The notes: a model not told the origin generated them from the sequence alone. Shown: positions 43,912 through 53,605, numbered from the stretch's first letter. The stretch: 64,000 bases of DNA from an uncultured Prevotella sp. (GCA_944320305.1 CALUGW010000011.1:1-64000); one strand, 5' to 3'. Program-made: numbers and translations.

Positions 43912-43945
43912 CCCGCAATCTCGCTAAAGGATTGCGGGTCTTTTT
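43912..43945 (+). terminator. Terminator of mutAB
   Basis: CCCGCAATC (43912-43920) and GATTGCGGG (43930-43938) form the stem; TCTTTTT follows. Confidence 0.9.
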
Positions 43946-44163
43946 GGCTTCAGCCGCCACCGGCGCCAGACCGTATTAGGGGCAGACAGAAAACCTTGTT
44001 GCGGCGTATTGTTCGAAATCGGAACATGCCCGCAGGACGCCCCGATTTTACCCATTGCGGCGGTGTTTGAAAAAACGTAAGCAGACTGGCGTCTTTCGGT
44101 TGCAGTCTTGACGACAGGGTGTTGTCTTTCTGCTGGTTTGTAGTCTTTTTGTGCCCTATGGTT

Positions 44164-44273
44164 TCAAACTAAAACGGGTCATTTCGGCGTGCAAAACAGC
44201 CTGTTTTGCACGCCGAAATGACCCGTTTTAGAATGCAATATGCCCCGTTTTACATCGCGTTTCGTGCTGTTTC
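44164..44273 (+). repeat. 22-base dyad array D (5 units) with a 30-base perfect palindrome
   Basis: Units start at 44164, 44186, 44208, 44230 and 44252. Units 1-3 form a perfect inverted repeat of 30 bases (44169-44198 with 44202-44231, loop GCC), far longer than the mutAB terminator 220 bases upstream and with no T run. It lies in the 484-base gap between convergent mutB and the BNR gene. The segment 43946-44163 shows no gene or clear signal. Confidence 0.88.
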
Positions 44274-44362
44274 ATGCCTTTGGTTGTCCTTTTTGTGAAG
44301 TAGGCGCATTTGCCAAAGGCATAAACTTCTCCCGGTATGTGCCCAAATTGGGTTGCTTTTCC

Positions 44363-45661
44363 TCAGTGAAGTTTCGCCGGGTCGTCTATTTCCAGCACGT
44401 AGACGGGCTGCGGTTTCATGTCGGTTACTTTCTCGCCGTCGCCTTGCGAGGTCGCCTGGACGTAGACGTGCAGCCGCCCTTGCTTCAGAAGCTCGCTGTC
44501 TATGCTCGGCTCCCATGAGCCTACGGAGAAGTTCGTCAGGTCTATTGTCTTCCAGTTTGCCGACGATATGTCGTCTGCCACAGCCGCCGACACCTTGCTG
44601 CCGCGCTCGGTGTCGCGGAGCAGACAGCACACCGTGTTGCCGCAGATGGCCACTTTGGGTCTTGCCACGGGAATCATCTTTGTGCCGACGCCGCTCAGCG
44701 AGAACGGTGTGGTGCGGCTGGATATCTGGCGTGTGCTCCATTCCTTGCCGTCGTGCCACACTATTCTGTACTGCGGCACCTTCTCGCCCTGTGAGCGCCA
44801 GTAGGTGGCAATGCAGGGGTTGCCCTTGCTGTCGGCGCAGATGCTCGTCTGGTTGATCAGCTCAGAGTTCTGCGGAATTCTGAAAGCATACTCCGCATTG
44901 GCGGCGTTGATGGGCAGACTGTATGCCGATCCGTCAGTGCGCAGCCACGTCTTGCCCTTGTCGTAGGAGCGAGCGTAGCACAGGTCGTGGTTGGTGTTGA
45001 CCGCCGCCGACTCGCGCCACACCCACGCGACGTGTATCACTCCGGCCTTGTCAACGCACATCTGCCAGTAGGCGTTGCGCTTCCCCTCGCCGTCGATGAG
45101 GTTTGTCTGCACCCGGCTCCATTTCTTTTCCTTTGCGGAATAGCTGTTCATCACCATGTTTCCGTTGCCGGAGCTGCCGTCGCGGTAGACGAACAGCAGG
45201 TCGCCGTCGGCCAGACGGTAGAACTCCGGGTACGTCACGTTGCCCTCGTCGGCGCCTGTCATCGGCATGAGCGGCCCCATGTCGGCCGACAGCGGCGCCT
45301 TGCTGCGGCAGTATCTCAGCTTGTGTCCGTGATGGTCGAATGCCATGTGCAGGTAGCCGTCGCCGTCGGCCATGATCGATATCACGTTGTGAGCGTCTCT
45401 GATGTTGCCTTTGTAGGGCGTGCGTGTCAGCTCCCATTTGTCTGTGCCGAGTTTCCGCTTGCCTATCACGACGGTGCCGGTGGAGTCATAGTAGGCCACA
45501 AACTGTGTGTCCTCGTGGCTCACCACAGAGTTGTTCCTGAAGATGGTGGTGTTCACTGATGTGCCGCTGTAGCCATTGCCCACCTCCGACAGGTGTTGCG
45601 CCGCAGCCGGTGCCGTGGCCAGAAGCAGTGCTGCGGCAATGCTGATAATTCTGTTTTTCAT
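44363..45661 (-). CDS. Secreted BNR_4 repeat beta-propeller protein, possible polysaccharide lyase
   Basis: 432 aa with a signal peptide (1-21). Several blade-like repeats include the BNR_4 core HNVISIMADGDGYLHMAFDHHGHKLRYCRS, then YPEFYRLADGDLLFVYRDGSSGNGN and HVAWVWRESAAVNTNHDLCYARSYDKGKTW. The seven-bladed BNR_4 fold is shared with lyases acting on rhamnose-uronic acid linkages (families PL24, PL25, PL27), but catalytic residues cannot be assigned here. The nearby GH29 fucosidase gene supports a role in plant or algal glycan breakdown. It may also be a non-catalytic sialidase-like protein. Confidence 0.75.
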   Translation of the reverse strand: MKNRIISIAAALLLATAPAAAQHLSEVGNGYSGTSVNTTIFRNNSVVSHEDTQFVAYYDSTGTVVIGKRKLGTDKWELTRTPYKGNIRDAHNVISIMADGDGYLHMAFDHHGHKLRYCRSKAPLSADMGPLMPMTGADEGNVTYPEFYRLADGDLLFVYRDGSSGNGNMVMNSYSAKEKKWSRVQTNLIDGEGKRNAYWQMCVDKAGVIHVAWVWRESAAVNTNHDLCYARSYDKGKTWLRTDGSAYSLPINAANAEYAFRIPQNSELINQTSICADSKGNPCIATYWRSQGEKVPQYRIVWHDGKEWSTRQISSRTTPFSLSGVGTKMIPVARPKVAICGNTVCCLLRDTERGSKVSAAVADDISSANWKTIDLTNFSVGSWEPSIDSELLKQGRLHVYVQATSQGDGEKVTDMKPQPVYVLEIDDPAKLH

Positions 45662-45743
45662 CTTGTTTTTGGTTATGTTTTTTTGTTATTGCAGTGGGTG
45701 ATGATTCCCGTCCGCCTCTTTCCGATTGCGGGCGGCTCTGTTG

Positions 45744-45751
45744 CAAAGTTA
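45744..45751 (-). promoter_or_regulatory. -7 box of the BNR_4 gene
   Basis: Minus-strand TAACTTTG, 83 bases before the ATG at 45661. Confidence 0.55.
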
Positions 45752-45781
45752 CACAATTTATGTTGTTTAATGCCTTTCGTG

Positions 45782-45812
45782 CTTGTAATATTTGGAATAA
45801 TGTGTAAATTTG
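45782..45812 (+). promoter_or_regulatory. Promoter of the HD-domain gene
   Basis: CTTG (45782-45785), 19 bases, then TAAATTTG (45805-45812), 57 bases before the ATG. Confidence 0.6.
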
Positions 45813-45869
45813 CAATCGGGGCGTGTTTTTCGGGCGCCGCTGTTTTTTTGATTTTTAAACCATCTGATT

Positions 45870-46460
45870 ATGTCTGACAGGGAAGAATTCGTGTCGTTGC
45901 TCAAGTCCACCGGGCGCAAGGGGGTGGACAGTGTTGTCGGTTATCTTGAAAAGTCGGGATTCTTCACCGCGCCCGCATCTGTCAGCCGCCACCTCAGCCA
46001 CGATGGCGGGCTGCTTGAGCACTCGCTCAATGTCTGCCGCACGGCCATGGCTCTGCGCGGCCAGATGCTGCAGATGCGCCCCGGCCTTGAGGCGCGTCTG
46101 CCGGAGGAGAGCGTGGTTCTGGTGTCGCTCCTGCACGATGTGTGCAAGGCTAACATCTACAAGAAGATTACGAAATACCGCAAGGACGCCAACAACCGCT
46201 GGGAGTCTTACGACGGATATGACGTTGACTATACCCGCTTTCCGCTGGGGCACGGCGAGAAGTCGGTGGTCATGCTTCTGCGTCTCGGTCTTGAACTAAC
46301 CAACGACGAGGTGCTGGCCATACGCTGGCACATGGGCGCTTGGGACCTTTCGTTCCAGAGCTTTGAGTCAAAGAGCAACATCTCTGCCGCCAGCGATGTG
46401 CCGCTTGTCGCCATTCTTCAGGCTGCCGACGCCTTGGCCGCGCACCTGCTTGAGGCGTGA
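45870..46460 (+). CDS. HD-domain hydrolase
   Basis: 196 aa metal-dependent phosphohydrolase-type protein. HD motif elements are SHDGGLLEHSLNV (first His), LLHDVCKANIY (His-Asp) and RWHMGAWD (later His). This arrangement resembles the small YfbR/Cas3''-like HD proteins that act on nucleotides or RNA ends; substrate unknown. Transcribed alone between the BNR_4 gene and the GH29 gene, which both run the other way, and ended by a 17-base hairpin. Confidence 0.8.
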   Translation: MSDREEFVSLLKSTGRKGVDSVVGYLEKSGFFTAPASVSRHLSHDGGLLEHSLNVCRTAMALRGQMLQMRPGLEARLPEESVVLVSLLHDVCKANIYKKITKYRKDANNRWESYDGYDVDYTRFPLGHGEKSVVMLLRLGLELTNDEVLAIRWHMGAWDLSFQSFESKSNISAASDVPLVAILQAADALAAHLLEA

Positions 46461-46482
46461 CAGGCTTGTCTTTGGTAAAAAT

Positions 46483-46534
46483 AAATGTCCGCAATCCGGA
46501 AAACAGAAATCTGTGTGCCGGATTGCGGACATTT
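46483..46534. terminator. Bidirectional terminator between the HD and GH29 genes
   Basis: A 17-base perfect stem (46483-46499 with 46518-46534) carries the core GTCCGCAATCCGG. The A-rich left flank gives a T-rich tail for the minus-strand fucosidase gene. Confidence 0.88.
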
Positions 46535-46556
46535 GCCAGAGAGCATTGTCAGACCG

Positions 46557-48194
46557 TTATTTGCTGATTCTTATCACCGGGGCGATGTTGTTCGTCGGCT
46601 CGGGCAGTTGCACGTGCAGCCCCTCGGCGTCTTGCGTGGCCTTCAGCTTGCCGTGGCCGAGCAGGTAGACGCTCTTTATCTTCTTTGCGAAGTGCTTGTT
46701 GCCTGCGGCCAGCGTGGCTATGGTCAGCCGTCCGTCCTTGGGCCACGCCATGGCTGTGGCGTAGAGGTTCTTCTTCGTCTGGTTGAACCTTATCTCGCGG
46801 CTGTCCATCTTCCTGTACTGCCCGTCGTTGAAGCCCTGCGCCTTGATGGCCACGCCCTTGCTTGCCACGGGCCCCTCGCCGAACACTGTCCATGGCCGCG
46901 TGCCGTAGATGCTCTCGCCGTTGGCCTTCAGCCACGCGCCCAGCTCGTCGAGCACTGCCTTCTCCTTCTCGTCGAACGTGCCGTCGGCGCGGAGCGGCAC
47001 GCTCAACAGCAGGTTGCCGTTCTTGCTCACCACGTCAACGAGCTGGCGCACGACAAACGTCGCCGACTTGTAGCCTTTCTGGTATGTGCGCGTGTTGTAG
47101 TGCCAGTCTCCCAGACAGGTGCACGTCTGCCACGGCTCGGGTATGATTTCGCTCGGCGCGCCGCGCTCCACGTCCCACGTTATGGCCCGGCGCTGCCGCT
47201 CGTCCAGAATCTTGCCCAGCATCACCGCGCTCAGCTTGCCTTTGCGCGTGTGTTCGTTGTGGTTGTAGAAGTGGGCGGCTATCTTCAGCCCGGCGTCGCT
47301 GATGGGGTAGAACGGCATAACCGTGGCGTCGAAGTATAGCAGGTCCGGGTTATAGCGGTTCACGGCGTCGAGCGTGCGGTCGTAGAAGTTCGTCACAAAC
47401 TGCTGCGATGGCAGGCTCGCGCCCTCGCCCCATGCCCACTGCTGGTGTATCATGCCGTCGGCCCATGTCGCCCGGCTCGGCTCGTGGTTCTGGGCGTAGA
47501 GGTCCTGCGGGTCGAGTCCGTTCCACCATTTGCCCTTGCCGTCGGCCTTGGTCAGCCATCCGTCGTAGGGCACTCCCATTTTCTTGCCGCTGCGGTCGTA
47601 GCGGCGTGCCGGCTCATACCATGTCCAGGCGTGGTCAGCGTGCAGGCTGATGCCGAATGGCAGCCCGGCTTTCTTCGCCGCTGCGGCCCACTCGGCGAGC
47701 ACGTCGCGCTTCGGGCCGATGTTCTTCGAGTTCCAAGGCTGGTACTTGCTGTCCCACAGGTCGTAGTTGTCGTGGTGGTTGCCCAGAGCGAAGAAGTATC
47801 TCGCGCCCACCTTTTTATAATATGCCACGAGCGAGTCTGGCTGCCACCGCTCGGCCTTGAATAGCGGCAGCACGTCCTTGAAGCCGAACTCCGAGGGGTG
47901 GCCGTAGTGCTCCACGTGGTACTTGTACTGGTAGCTGCCCTCCAGATACATCTTGCGGGCCATCCAGTCGCCGCTGGCCTCAACGCACTGCGGCCCCCAG
48001 TGCGCCCAGATGCCGAATTTGGCGTCGCGGAACCATTCTGGAGTGTCGTAGTTTTCAAGCGACTGCCACTCCGGCGCGAAGCGTCCGCTTTCCATTTTCT
48101 CGTGCTCCTCGCTCACTTTCACTTTGTAGTCCTGTGCCGTGGCTGTGCACAGTGCGGCACACAGACAGGCCGCTGCCGTAAGGATTCTTTTCAT
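46557..48194 (-). CDS. GH29 alpha-L-fucosidase
   Basis: 545 aa, secreted (signal peptide 1-20). Family blocks are WFRDAKFGIWAHWGPQC (about 54-70), YFFALGNHHDNYDLWDS, GISLHADHAW and the nucleophile region NPDLLYFDATV, where Asp289 is the likely catalytic nucleophile. A small beta-sandwich C-terminal domain follows (GRLTIATLAAGN, YLLGHGKLK). Usual GH29 members have W-x-D-G at the nucleophile site; YFDAT is a variant that may mark altered specificity. The transcript ends at the hairpin shared with the HD gene. Confidence 0.9.
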   Translation of the reverse strand: MKRILTAAACLCAALCTATAQDYKVKVSEEHEKMESGRFAPEWQSLENYDTPEWFRDAKFGIWAHWGPQCVEASGDWMARKMYLEGSYQYKYHVEHYGHPSEFGFKDVLPLFKAERWQPDSLVAYYKKVGARYFFALGNHHDNYDLWDSKYQPWNSKNIGPKRDVLAEWAAAAKKAGLPFGISLHADHAWTWYEPARRYDRSGKKMGVPYDGWLTKADGKGKWWNGLDPQDLYAQNHEPSRATWADGMIHQQWAWGEGASLPSQQFVTNFYDRTLDAVNRYNPDLLYFDATVMPFYPISDAGLKIAAHFYNHNEHTRKGKLSAVMLGKILDERQRRAITWDVERGAPSEIIPEPWQTCTCLGDWHYNTRTYQKGYKSATFVVRQLVDVVSKNGNLLLSVPLRADGTFDEKEKAVLDELGAWLKANGESIYGTRPWTVFGEGPVASKGVAIKAQGFNDGQYRKMDSREIRFNQTKKNLYATAMAWPKDGRLTIATLAAGNKHFAKKIKSVYLLGHGKLKATQDAEGLHVQLPEPTNNIAPVIRISK

Positions 48195-48281
48195 CTCTGA
48201 GTTTGTTTATAGTTTGGTTGTCATGTCTGCTGTTGCCGTCAGTCTGGTTTTGTGTTGGCCGGGCATAGCGTTTCGCTCTTG

Positions 48282-48289
48282 CAAAATTA
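48282..48289 (-). promoter_or_regulatory. -7 box of the GH29 gene
   Basis: Minus-strand TAATTTTG, 88 bases before the ATG at 48194. Confidence 0.55.
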
Positions 48290-48387
48290 CTGATTTTTCA
48301 GCAGCTCAGACATGAACAAATGTTGCTTTTGGGTGCTCAGATGTTGAAATCATGCCGTAGCAGCGGCGTGGCGGGCTAGCGCGCCGG

Positions 48388-49170
48388 TCAGATCACGCCG
48401 TATCTGACCAGGGCGTCGCGTATTCCGTCGTCGTCCACTGGGGTTGTTGTGTAGTCGGCGGCGGCCTTTACGTCAGGTCCGGCGTTGCCCATCGCCACTC
48501 CGACTCCCGCCGTGCGGATTATCGGAATGTCGTTGGCGCCGTCGCCGAATGCCATAGTCTCGCCGACGTCAAGGCCCAGCCTGGCGGCCATGGCTGCCAG
48601 CCCCTTGCCTTTGTCGGCGTCGAGCGAGGTGATGTCGCAGAACGCCTGATGCCACCGTGCCGACGTGCAGTGCTCAAGAGTGGCCATGAGCGTGGCCTCG
48701 TGTGCGGCGGTTATGAACGGCGAGAACTGTAGTATGCGTTGCCCCTCAAGGCGGCTCAGCGGCACGGAGAGGTCGAGATTGGTTACGTTGAGGCCCTTTA
48801 CGAATGTGTCCTCATAGGCTTTGTCGGGGTTTATCACCACCACGTCTCTCTCGCCGATGGCCAGGCAGGCTGTGCCGTTGGCCTCGGCGTCGGTGATAAT
48901 CGCCCGCGCGTCGGAAGTCCGGATGGGGTTGCAGCACACCGTCTCGCCGCCTATAAGGCACAGTGCGCCGTTTGTCGTGATGTATCCGTCGATGAGGTCG
49001 GCAATGTCGCCGAGATTGGTTATTATCTGTAGCGGGCGCCCTGTGGAGATGAATATGCCCACGCCGCGCGCCTTGGCCTGCCTGAGGGCGTCTGCCGTTG
49101 AGGCCGGAATGCGGTGTGTCTTGATGCTAACGAGCGTGCCGTCGATGTCGAGAAACAGGCTTCTGATCAC
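48388..49170 (-). CDS. Cof-type HAD-IIB sugar-phosphatase-like hydrolase
   Basis: 260 aa cytosolic phosphatase. Motif I FLDIDGTLV (nucleophile Asp8, acid Asp10), motif II FISTGRP, a type C2B cap in the middle, motif III Lys in DADKGKGLA, and motif IV FGDGANDIPII. Substrates of this group are sugar phosphates, pyridoxal phosphate or similar; not predictable here. It lies 72 bases downstream of the SLC13 gene and may share its transcript. Confidence 0.92.
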   Translation of the reverse strand: MIRSLFLDIDGTLVSIKTHRIPASTADALRQAKARGVGIFISTGRPLQIITNLGDIADLIDGYITTNGALCLIGGETVCCNPIRTSDARAIITDAEANGTACLAIGERDVVVINPDKAYEDTFVKGLNVTNLDLSVPLSRLEGQRILQFSPFITAAHEATLMATLEHCTSARWHQAFCDITSLDADKGKGLAAMAARLGLDVGETMAFGDGANDIPIIRTAGVGVAMGNAGPDVKAAADYTTTPVDDDGIRDALVRYGVI

Positions 49171-49242
49171 TGCTTTGTCTTTTTGTGTCGTGTGTTCGGG
49201 TTGTCTTTTAGCATGGTTTCGGGTCGGCTGCGGCTGCCTGCG

Positions 49243-51075
49243 TCAGAACGGGAACAGCAGCGGCAGCGCAAAGACCATCACCACTCCGATGATGACCTGC
49301 AGCGGCAGGCCCACCTTGACGTAGTCGCTGAAGGTGTAGGCTCCCGCGTGCATTACCAGTGCGTTGGGCGGAGTGGAGAACGGCGAGGCGAAGCACATAC
49401 TCGCTCCGAGCGTCACGGCGAAGAGGAAAGGGTAGGGGCTGGCGCCGATTTCCGTGGCCGAGGTCATGGCTATCGGAGCCATCAGCACGGCCGTGGCGGT
49501 GTTGCTGATGAACATTGTGAGCAGCGACGTGGTGAAATATATGCCGGCCAGCAGCACCGTGGGCCCCATCGCGCCGAGCGCGGAGACGAGCGAGTGCGAC
49601 AGCATTGCCGATATGCCAGTCTTCTCTAATGCCACCGACATGGGCATCATGGCCGCGATGAGCACTATGCTCTCCCAGTTGATGGTCTTGTAGGCGGCCT
49701 CCACGCTGCGGAAGCAGCCCGTGAGCACCATGAGAAGAGCGGCCAGCATGACTGCCGTCACAGGCGCCACGGGAATGAAGTCGAACACCATTGCGGCCAC
49801 CATGAGCAGCATGATCACGGCGGCCACGGGAGCCTTGTAGTCGAGCGTCACCTGCATGGCCTGCTCCTCGGGCTGCCCCAGCACCACCCAGTCGGTCTCG
49901 TCGTCGGCCAGCCGTGCGATGTTGCTCCACTTGCCCTGCACCAGCAGCACGTCGCCCGACTGCAGCTTGACCTCCGGCAGGCCGTCCATGATGTAGTCGC
50001 TGTGGCGCTTGATGCCCAGCACATTGATGCTGTAGCGCTCGCGGAAGCCCGACTTGCGCAGCGGAGTGCCAATGATCCGGGCTGAAGGCATGAGCACAAT
50101 CTCGGATATGCCGATGTCGTAGAAGTCGATGTTGCTGTTGTCAAGCCTTTCGAGGCCGTTCTCGGCGGCGAATGCGTCCATCCGTGCGGTGTCGCCTGTC
50201 AGGTAGATTATGTCGCCGGCGGTGAGTATGCTCTCCGGCGAGGCGAGGCTCTGCGTCACGTTGCGTATTATGCCGCTGCGGTCGGAACTCTCGTTTCTGA
50301 TTTCCAGAATGGACAGTCCGTAGCGGTTTCTCATGTCAAGCTCGGCCACGGTCTTGCCGCTGACGGCCGAGCGCGGGCTTATTCTGTAGCGGCGCAGGGC
50401 GTTGTTCAGGTTGTATTCGCTCACCAGCTCGTCGAGCGTCTTGCCCCGTCCGGTCTTCTGTCTGCCGCTGTTTTTCTTTTTGTAAAGAAACATCTTGCTC
50501 AGCGGCAGCATCACGATTATGCCCGCGGCAATGCATATTATGCCCACGGGGAAGAACGAGAAGAACCCCAGCGGCTCGTAGCCGCCCTCCACCAGGGCGT
50601 CCTGGATGACAAGGTTTGGGGGCGTACCGATGAGCGTCAGCATTCCGCCCATGCTGCTCGCGAACGCCAGCGGCATGAGCAGCCGCGCGGGCTGCGTGCC
50701 GCTCTGCACCGCCATGCTCACCACGATGGGCATCATCAGCGCCACGGTGCCCGTGTTGCTCACGAAAGCGCCTATCGCAGAGGTTACGATGACCACCAGC
50801 AGAAACATCCGCGTGTCGCTGCCTGCGGCCAGCCTCATTATCTTCTGGCTCGCGGCCTTGGCCAGCCCGGTCTGCAGGATGGCGCCGCCCACCACGAAGA
50901 GTCCTGCCATCATTATGACGACTGTTGACGAGAAGCCCGACAGAGCTTCCTCCGGTGTCAGGATTCCGGCCACTATCAGCACGGTCAGGGCGCACAGCGC
51001 CACTATGTCGGAGCGCACCTTGCCCACGATGAACATGGCGACCGTCAGGCAGAGCACGATTATTGTTGTTGTCAT
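49243..51075 (-). CDS. SLC13-family permease with RCK_C domains
   Basis: 610 aa. The two membrane halves carry the DASS/SLC13 pattern (FVSNTGTVALMMPIV, then SMGGMLTLIGTPPNLVI; in the second half FISNTATAVLMAPIA and FASPFSTPPNALVM). Between them is a cytosolic region of about 180 residues with two TrkA-C-like domains (RNRYGLSILEIRN ... GDIIYLTGDTARM and RYSINVLGIKRH ... SGDVLLVQGKWSN). Sodium-coupled uptake of an anion such as sulfate or a dicarboxylate is probable; the exact substrate is unknown. Confidence 0.9.
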   Translation of the reverse strand: MTTTIIVLCLTVAMFIVGKVRSDIVALCALTVLIVAGILTPEEALSGFSSTVVIMMAGLFVVGGAILQTGLAKAASQKIMRLAAGSDTRMFLLVVIVTSAIGAFVSNTGTVALMMPIVVSMAVQSGTQPARLLMPLAFASSMGGMLTLIGTPPNLVIQDALVEGGYEPLGFFSFFPVGIICIAAGIIVMLPLSKMFLYKKKNSGRQKTGRGKTLDELVSEYNLNNALRRYRISPRSAVSGKTVAELDMRNRYGLSILEIRNESSDRSGIIRNVTQSLASPESILTAGDIIYLTGDTARMDAFAAENGLERLDNSNIDFYDIGISEIVLMPSARIIGTPLRKSGFRERYSINVLGIKRHSDYIMDGLPEVKLQSGDVLLVQGKWSNIARLADDETDWVVLGQPEEQAMQVTLDYKAPVAAVIMLLMVAAMVFDFIPVAPVTAVMLAALLMVLTGCFRSVEAAYKTINWESIVLIAAMMPMSVALEKTGISAMLSHSLVSALGAMGPTVLLAGIYFTTSLLTMFISNTATAVLMAPIAMTSATEIGASPYPFLFAVTLGASMCFASPFSTPPNALVMHAGAYTFSDYVKVGLPLQVIIGVVMVFALPLLFPF

Positions 51076-51159
51076 TTGCTGCTGGGTTTTGTCATTCCGC
51101 TGCTGTCGCGCGTATAGTCCTTTGGGCGCGGCGGCGCTTGTAACGGATTGTTGCGGTTG

Positions 51160-51963
51160 TTATTTCCCGTCCTTGTTGTCAATCATCTTTATGACGGTCT
51201 GCGTGAGGTAGGACCTGATCTTGTCGAAGCCGACGGTGAACGACGGGCGTCCGGCGGCGTAGGGGGCTATCTCGTAGGGCTGGTAGACAAAGGCCACGCC
51301 GTCTGCGGTGAGATAGGGCGCAGACTTGGGCAGCGGCAGATAGTCCACTCCGCTGTCGGCGAGCAGCGCCTCGGCCAGTTGTCCGTCGGTGATGGTGGTG
51401 TCGGCTCCTGCTGCAAAATATTCTTTCAGGCCCTCTTTGAGCAGCGCGCGGAAGTCCTCCGTGTCGGTGTCGCGCAGCATTTCCCAGCCGAAGCGGCGGC
51501 CGTCGCTCTTGCGGAATGTGGCTCCTGTCTGCGCCGTAATGCCGTGTGCGCCGCCGAGGAACGACTCGCTGCAGTCAGTGTAGGTGACGTAAGCCGGTGT
51601 CTCGGCTGCCGCTGTTATCGTTTGGGTGAAGCTCGGAGTGGGTGTGGCCGAGCCTTCCAGGTCCTTTGCGATTACGTCGAGTCTTGCGGTGTGACGCTTG
51701 CCGTAGAAGTCCATCACGGAGTCGCCTGCGGCCAGGCTGCCGCCGTATGTGCCGCCGAGCTGCTCGCTGATGTACTCGCGTACGGCTGTTGTCAGCGCGT
51801 CAGGGCCGCTTGTGGGGTAGTCGGCCTTTAGCGTGACGATGGCCGTGTGGGTCTTGTTTTCAAACGAGAGCGAGTCTGTGGCGAACGCCTTCTGCTCTGT
51901 CTTGTTGCCTGTGCAGGCCGTCACTGCCAGTGCGGCTGCTGCGATGATGAAGCCTGTCTTCAT
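51160..51963 (-). CDS. DUF3298/DUF4163-type lipoprotein
   Basis: 267 aa. MKTGFIIAAAALAVTACTGN gives a signal peptide with lipobox VTAC, which is why the ATG at 51963 was chosen over 51990. The N-terminal part resembles DUF4163 (KTHTAIVTLKADYPTSG), and the C-terminal part DUF3298 (ITDGQLAEALLADSGVDYLPLPKSAPYLTADGVAFVYQPYEIAPYAAGRPSFTV). Relatives include the extracellular part of the RsiV anti-sigma factor, which binds lysozyme; no anti-sigma or membrane segment is present here. Confidence 0.82.
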   Translation of the reverse strand: MKTGFIIAAAALAVTACTGNKTEQKAFATDSLSFENKTHTAIVTLKADYPTSGPDALTTAVREYISEQLGGTYGGSLAAGDSVMDFYGKRHTARLDVIAKDLEGSATPTPSFTQTITAAAETPAYVTYTDCSESFLGGAHGITAQTGATFRKSDGRRFGWEMLRDTDTEDFRALLKEGLKEYFAAGADTTITDGQLAEALLADSGVDYLPLPKSAPYLTADGVAFVYQPYEIAPYAAGRPSFTVGFDKIRSYLTQTVIKMIDNKDGK

Positions 51964-51984
51964 GCCTCTTGTCTTGTTTTTATT

Positions 51985-52027
51985 GCACAAAGGCTGCTCG
52001 GGCAGATTGTCCGGGCAGCCTCTGTGC
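51985..52027 (-). terminator. Hairpin between pgk and the DUF3298 gene
   Basis: GCACAAAGGCTGC (51985-51997) pairs with GCAGCCTCTGTGC (52015-52027) with one wobble. There is no T run, so termination is likely but not certain. Confidence 0.6.
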
Positions 52028-52056
52028 TTATGAATAAATGTCTGCTGTCGCTCTTT

Positions 52057-53307
52057 TTACTCACCCTTGATGGCGGCCACGCCCGGCAGCACCTTGCCCT
52101 CGATGGCCTCGAGCAGCGCTCCGCCGCCGGTGGAGATGTAGGAAACCTTGTCGGCCATGCCGAACTTGTTGATGCAGGCAACCGAGTCGCCTCCGCCGAT
52201 GAGCGAGAACGCGCCGTTGGCGGTGGCCTCTGCGATGGCGTCGGCTATGGCGCGTGAGCCGCCGGTGAAGTTGTCAAACTCGAACACTCCGGCCGGGCCG
52301 TTCCACAGTATGGTCTTGGCGTCCTTGATGGCGGCTGCGAAAGACTTGCGTGTCTCTGGTCCGGCGTCCAGTCCCTCCCATCCGTCGGGTATGTTGTTTG
52401 CGGGGCACACCTGGGTGTGGGCGTCGTTGGAGAAGTCGTCGGCGGCAATGCAGTCGGTGCCGAGCACGAGGTTCACGCCGTTCTCCTTGGCCTTCTTGAT
52501 GACGTCGAGAGCCACGTCGAGCTTGTCGTTCTCGCAGATGGACTTGCCGATGTTGCCCCCCTGGGCCTTTGCGAAGGTGTAGGTCATGCCTCCGCACAGA
52601 ATCAGGTTGTCAACCTTGCCGAGCAGGTTCTCGATGATTCCGATCTTTGTGGACACTTTCGAGCCGCCCATGATGGCCGTGAACGGGCGCTTGATGTTGC
52701 TCAGCACGTTGTCAACGGCGTTCACCTCTTTCTCCATCAGGTAGCCCAGCATCTTGTGGTCGGCGTCGAAGTAGTCGGCAATCACGGCGGTGGAGGCGTG
52801 GCGGCGGTGTGCCGTTCCGAAGGCGTCCATCACGTAGCAGTCGGCGTAGGAGGCCAGCTTCTTGGCGAACTCCTTCTGGCGCTCTTTCATTTCTTTCTTT
52901 GCCTCGTCGTATTTCGGATCCTCCTTGTCTATTCCGACGGGCTTGCCCTCCTCCTCGGGATAGAAGCGGAGGTTCTCCAGCAGCAGAGCCTCGCCCGGCT
53001 TCAGCGCGGCCACCTCGGCGTCGGCGTTGGCGCAGTCGGGGGCGAACTTCACATCGACACCCAGGGCGGCCGACACGTTCTTTACAATCTGAGAGAGCGA
53101 CAATTCCTTCTTCACCTTGCCCTTCGGCTTGCCCATGTGGCTCATCATGATGAGCGCGCCGCCGTCAGACAGCACTTTCTTCAGTGTGGGGAGTGCGCCG
53201 CGGATGCGGGTCTCGTCTGTCACGTTTCCATTCTCGTCCAGTGGCACGTTGAAGTCCACGCGGACAATTGCCTTTTTGCCGGCAAAGTTGAACTGATCGA
53301 TATTCAT
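52057..53307 (-). CDS. pgk: Phosphoglycerate kinase
   Basis: 416 aa glycolytic enzyme transferring phosphate from 1,3-bisphosphoglycerate to ADP. N-domain signature [25 protein letters not shown] (13-37), SHMGKPKGK, the mid-protein [24 protein letters not shown], and the nucleotide-site [13 protein letters not shown] near the C-terminus. Single gene with its own -7 box; no gap gene nearby. Confidence 0.97.
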   Translation of the reverse strand: MNIDQFNFAGKKAIVRVDFNVPLDENGNVTDETRIRGALPTLKKVLSDGGALIMMSHMGKPKGKVKKELSLSQIVKNVSAALGVDVKFAPDCANADAEVAALKPGEALLLENLRFYPEEEGKPVGIDKEDPKYDEAKKEMKERQKEFAKKLASYADCYVMDAFGTAHRRHASTAVIADYFDADHKMLGYLMEKEVNAVDNVLSNIKRPFTAIMGGSKVSTKIGIIENLLGKVDNLILCGGMTYTFAKAQGGNIGKSICENDKLDVALDVIKKAKENGVNLVLGTDCIAADDFSNDAHTQVCPANNIPDGWEGLDAGPETRKSFAAAIKDAKTILWNGPAGVFEFDNFTGGSRAIADAIAEATANGAFSLIGGGDSVACINKFGMADKVSYISTGGGALLEAIEGKVLPGVAAIKGE

Positions 53308-53384
53308 ATTCTCTATCTCGTTTAATTAAACTTTTGTCTGCCTGCGCGTGCCGCCGGGTGGCGGCACTATGATTTTTGCGAACG

Positions 53385-53392
53385 CAAAGTTA
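53385..53392 (-). promoter_or_regulatory. -7 box of pgk
   Basis: Minus-strand TAACTTTG, 78 bases before the ATG at 53307. Confidence 0.6.
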
Positions 53393-53605
53393 CCAATTAT
53401 ATTTTAAAATAGGTAGCGGCGGCGGCACATTTTATATATTTTTTGCGCCATTTGCACCGGAATGCAATATCTGCCTGACAAACGACGGGCCAGCGACAGT
53501 GCCGACGCCGGTGCCGGCGCATGGCGGCAGCCGCAGCGCAAGACCTCTGGCGCTGTGCAGGGAAAAGCGTGCCAGACTGCCTGTGGCTGCCGCGGACGCC
53601 GCAGC

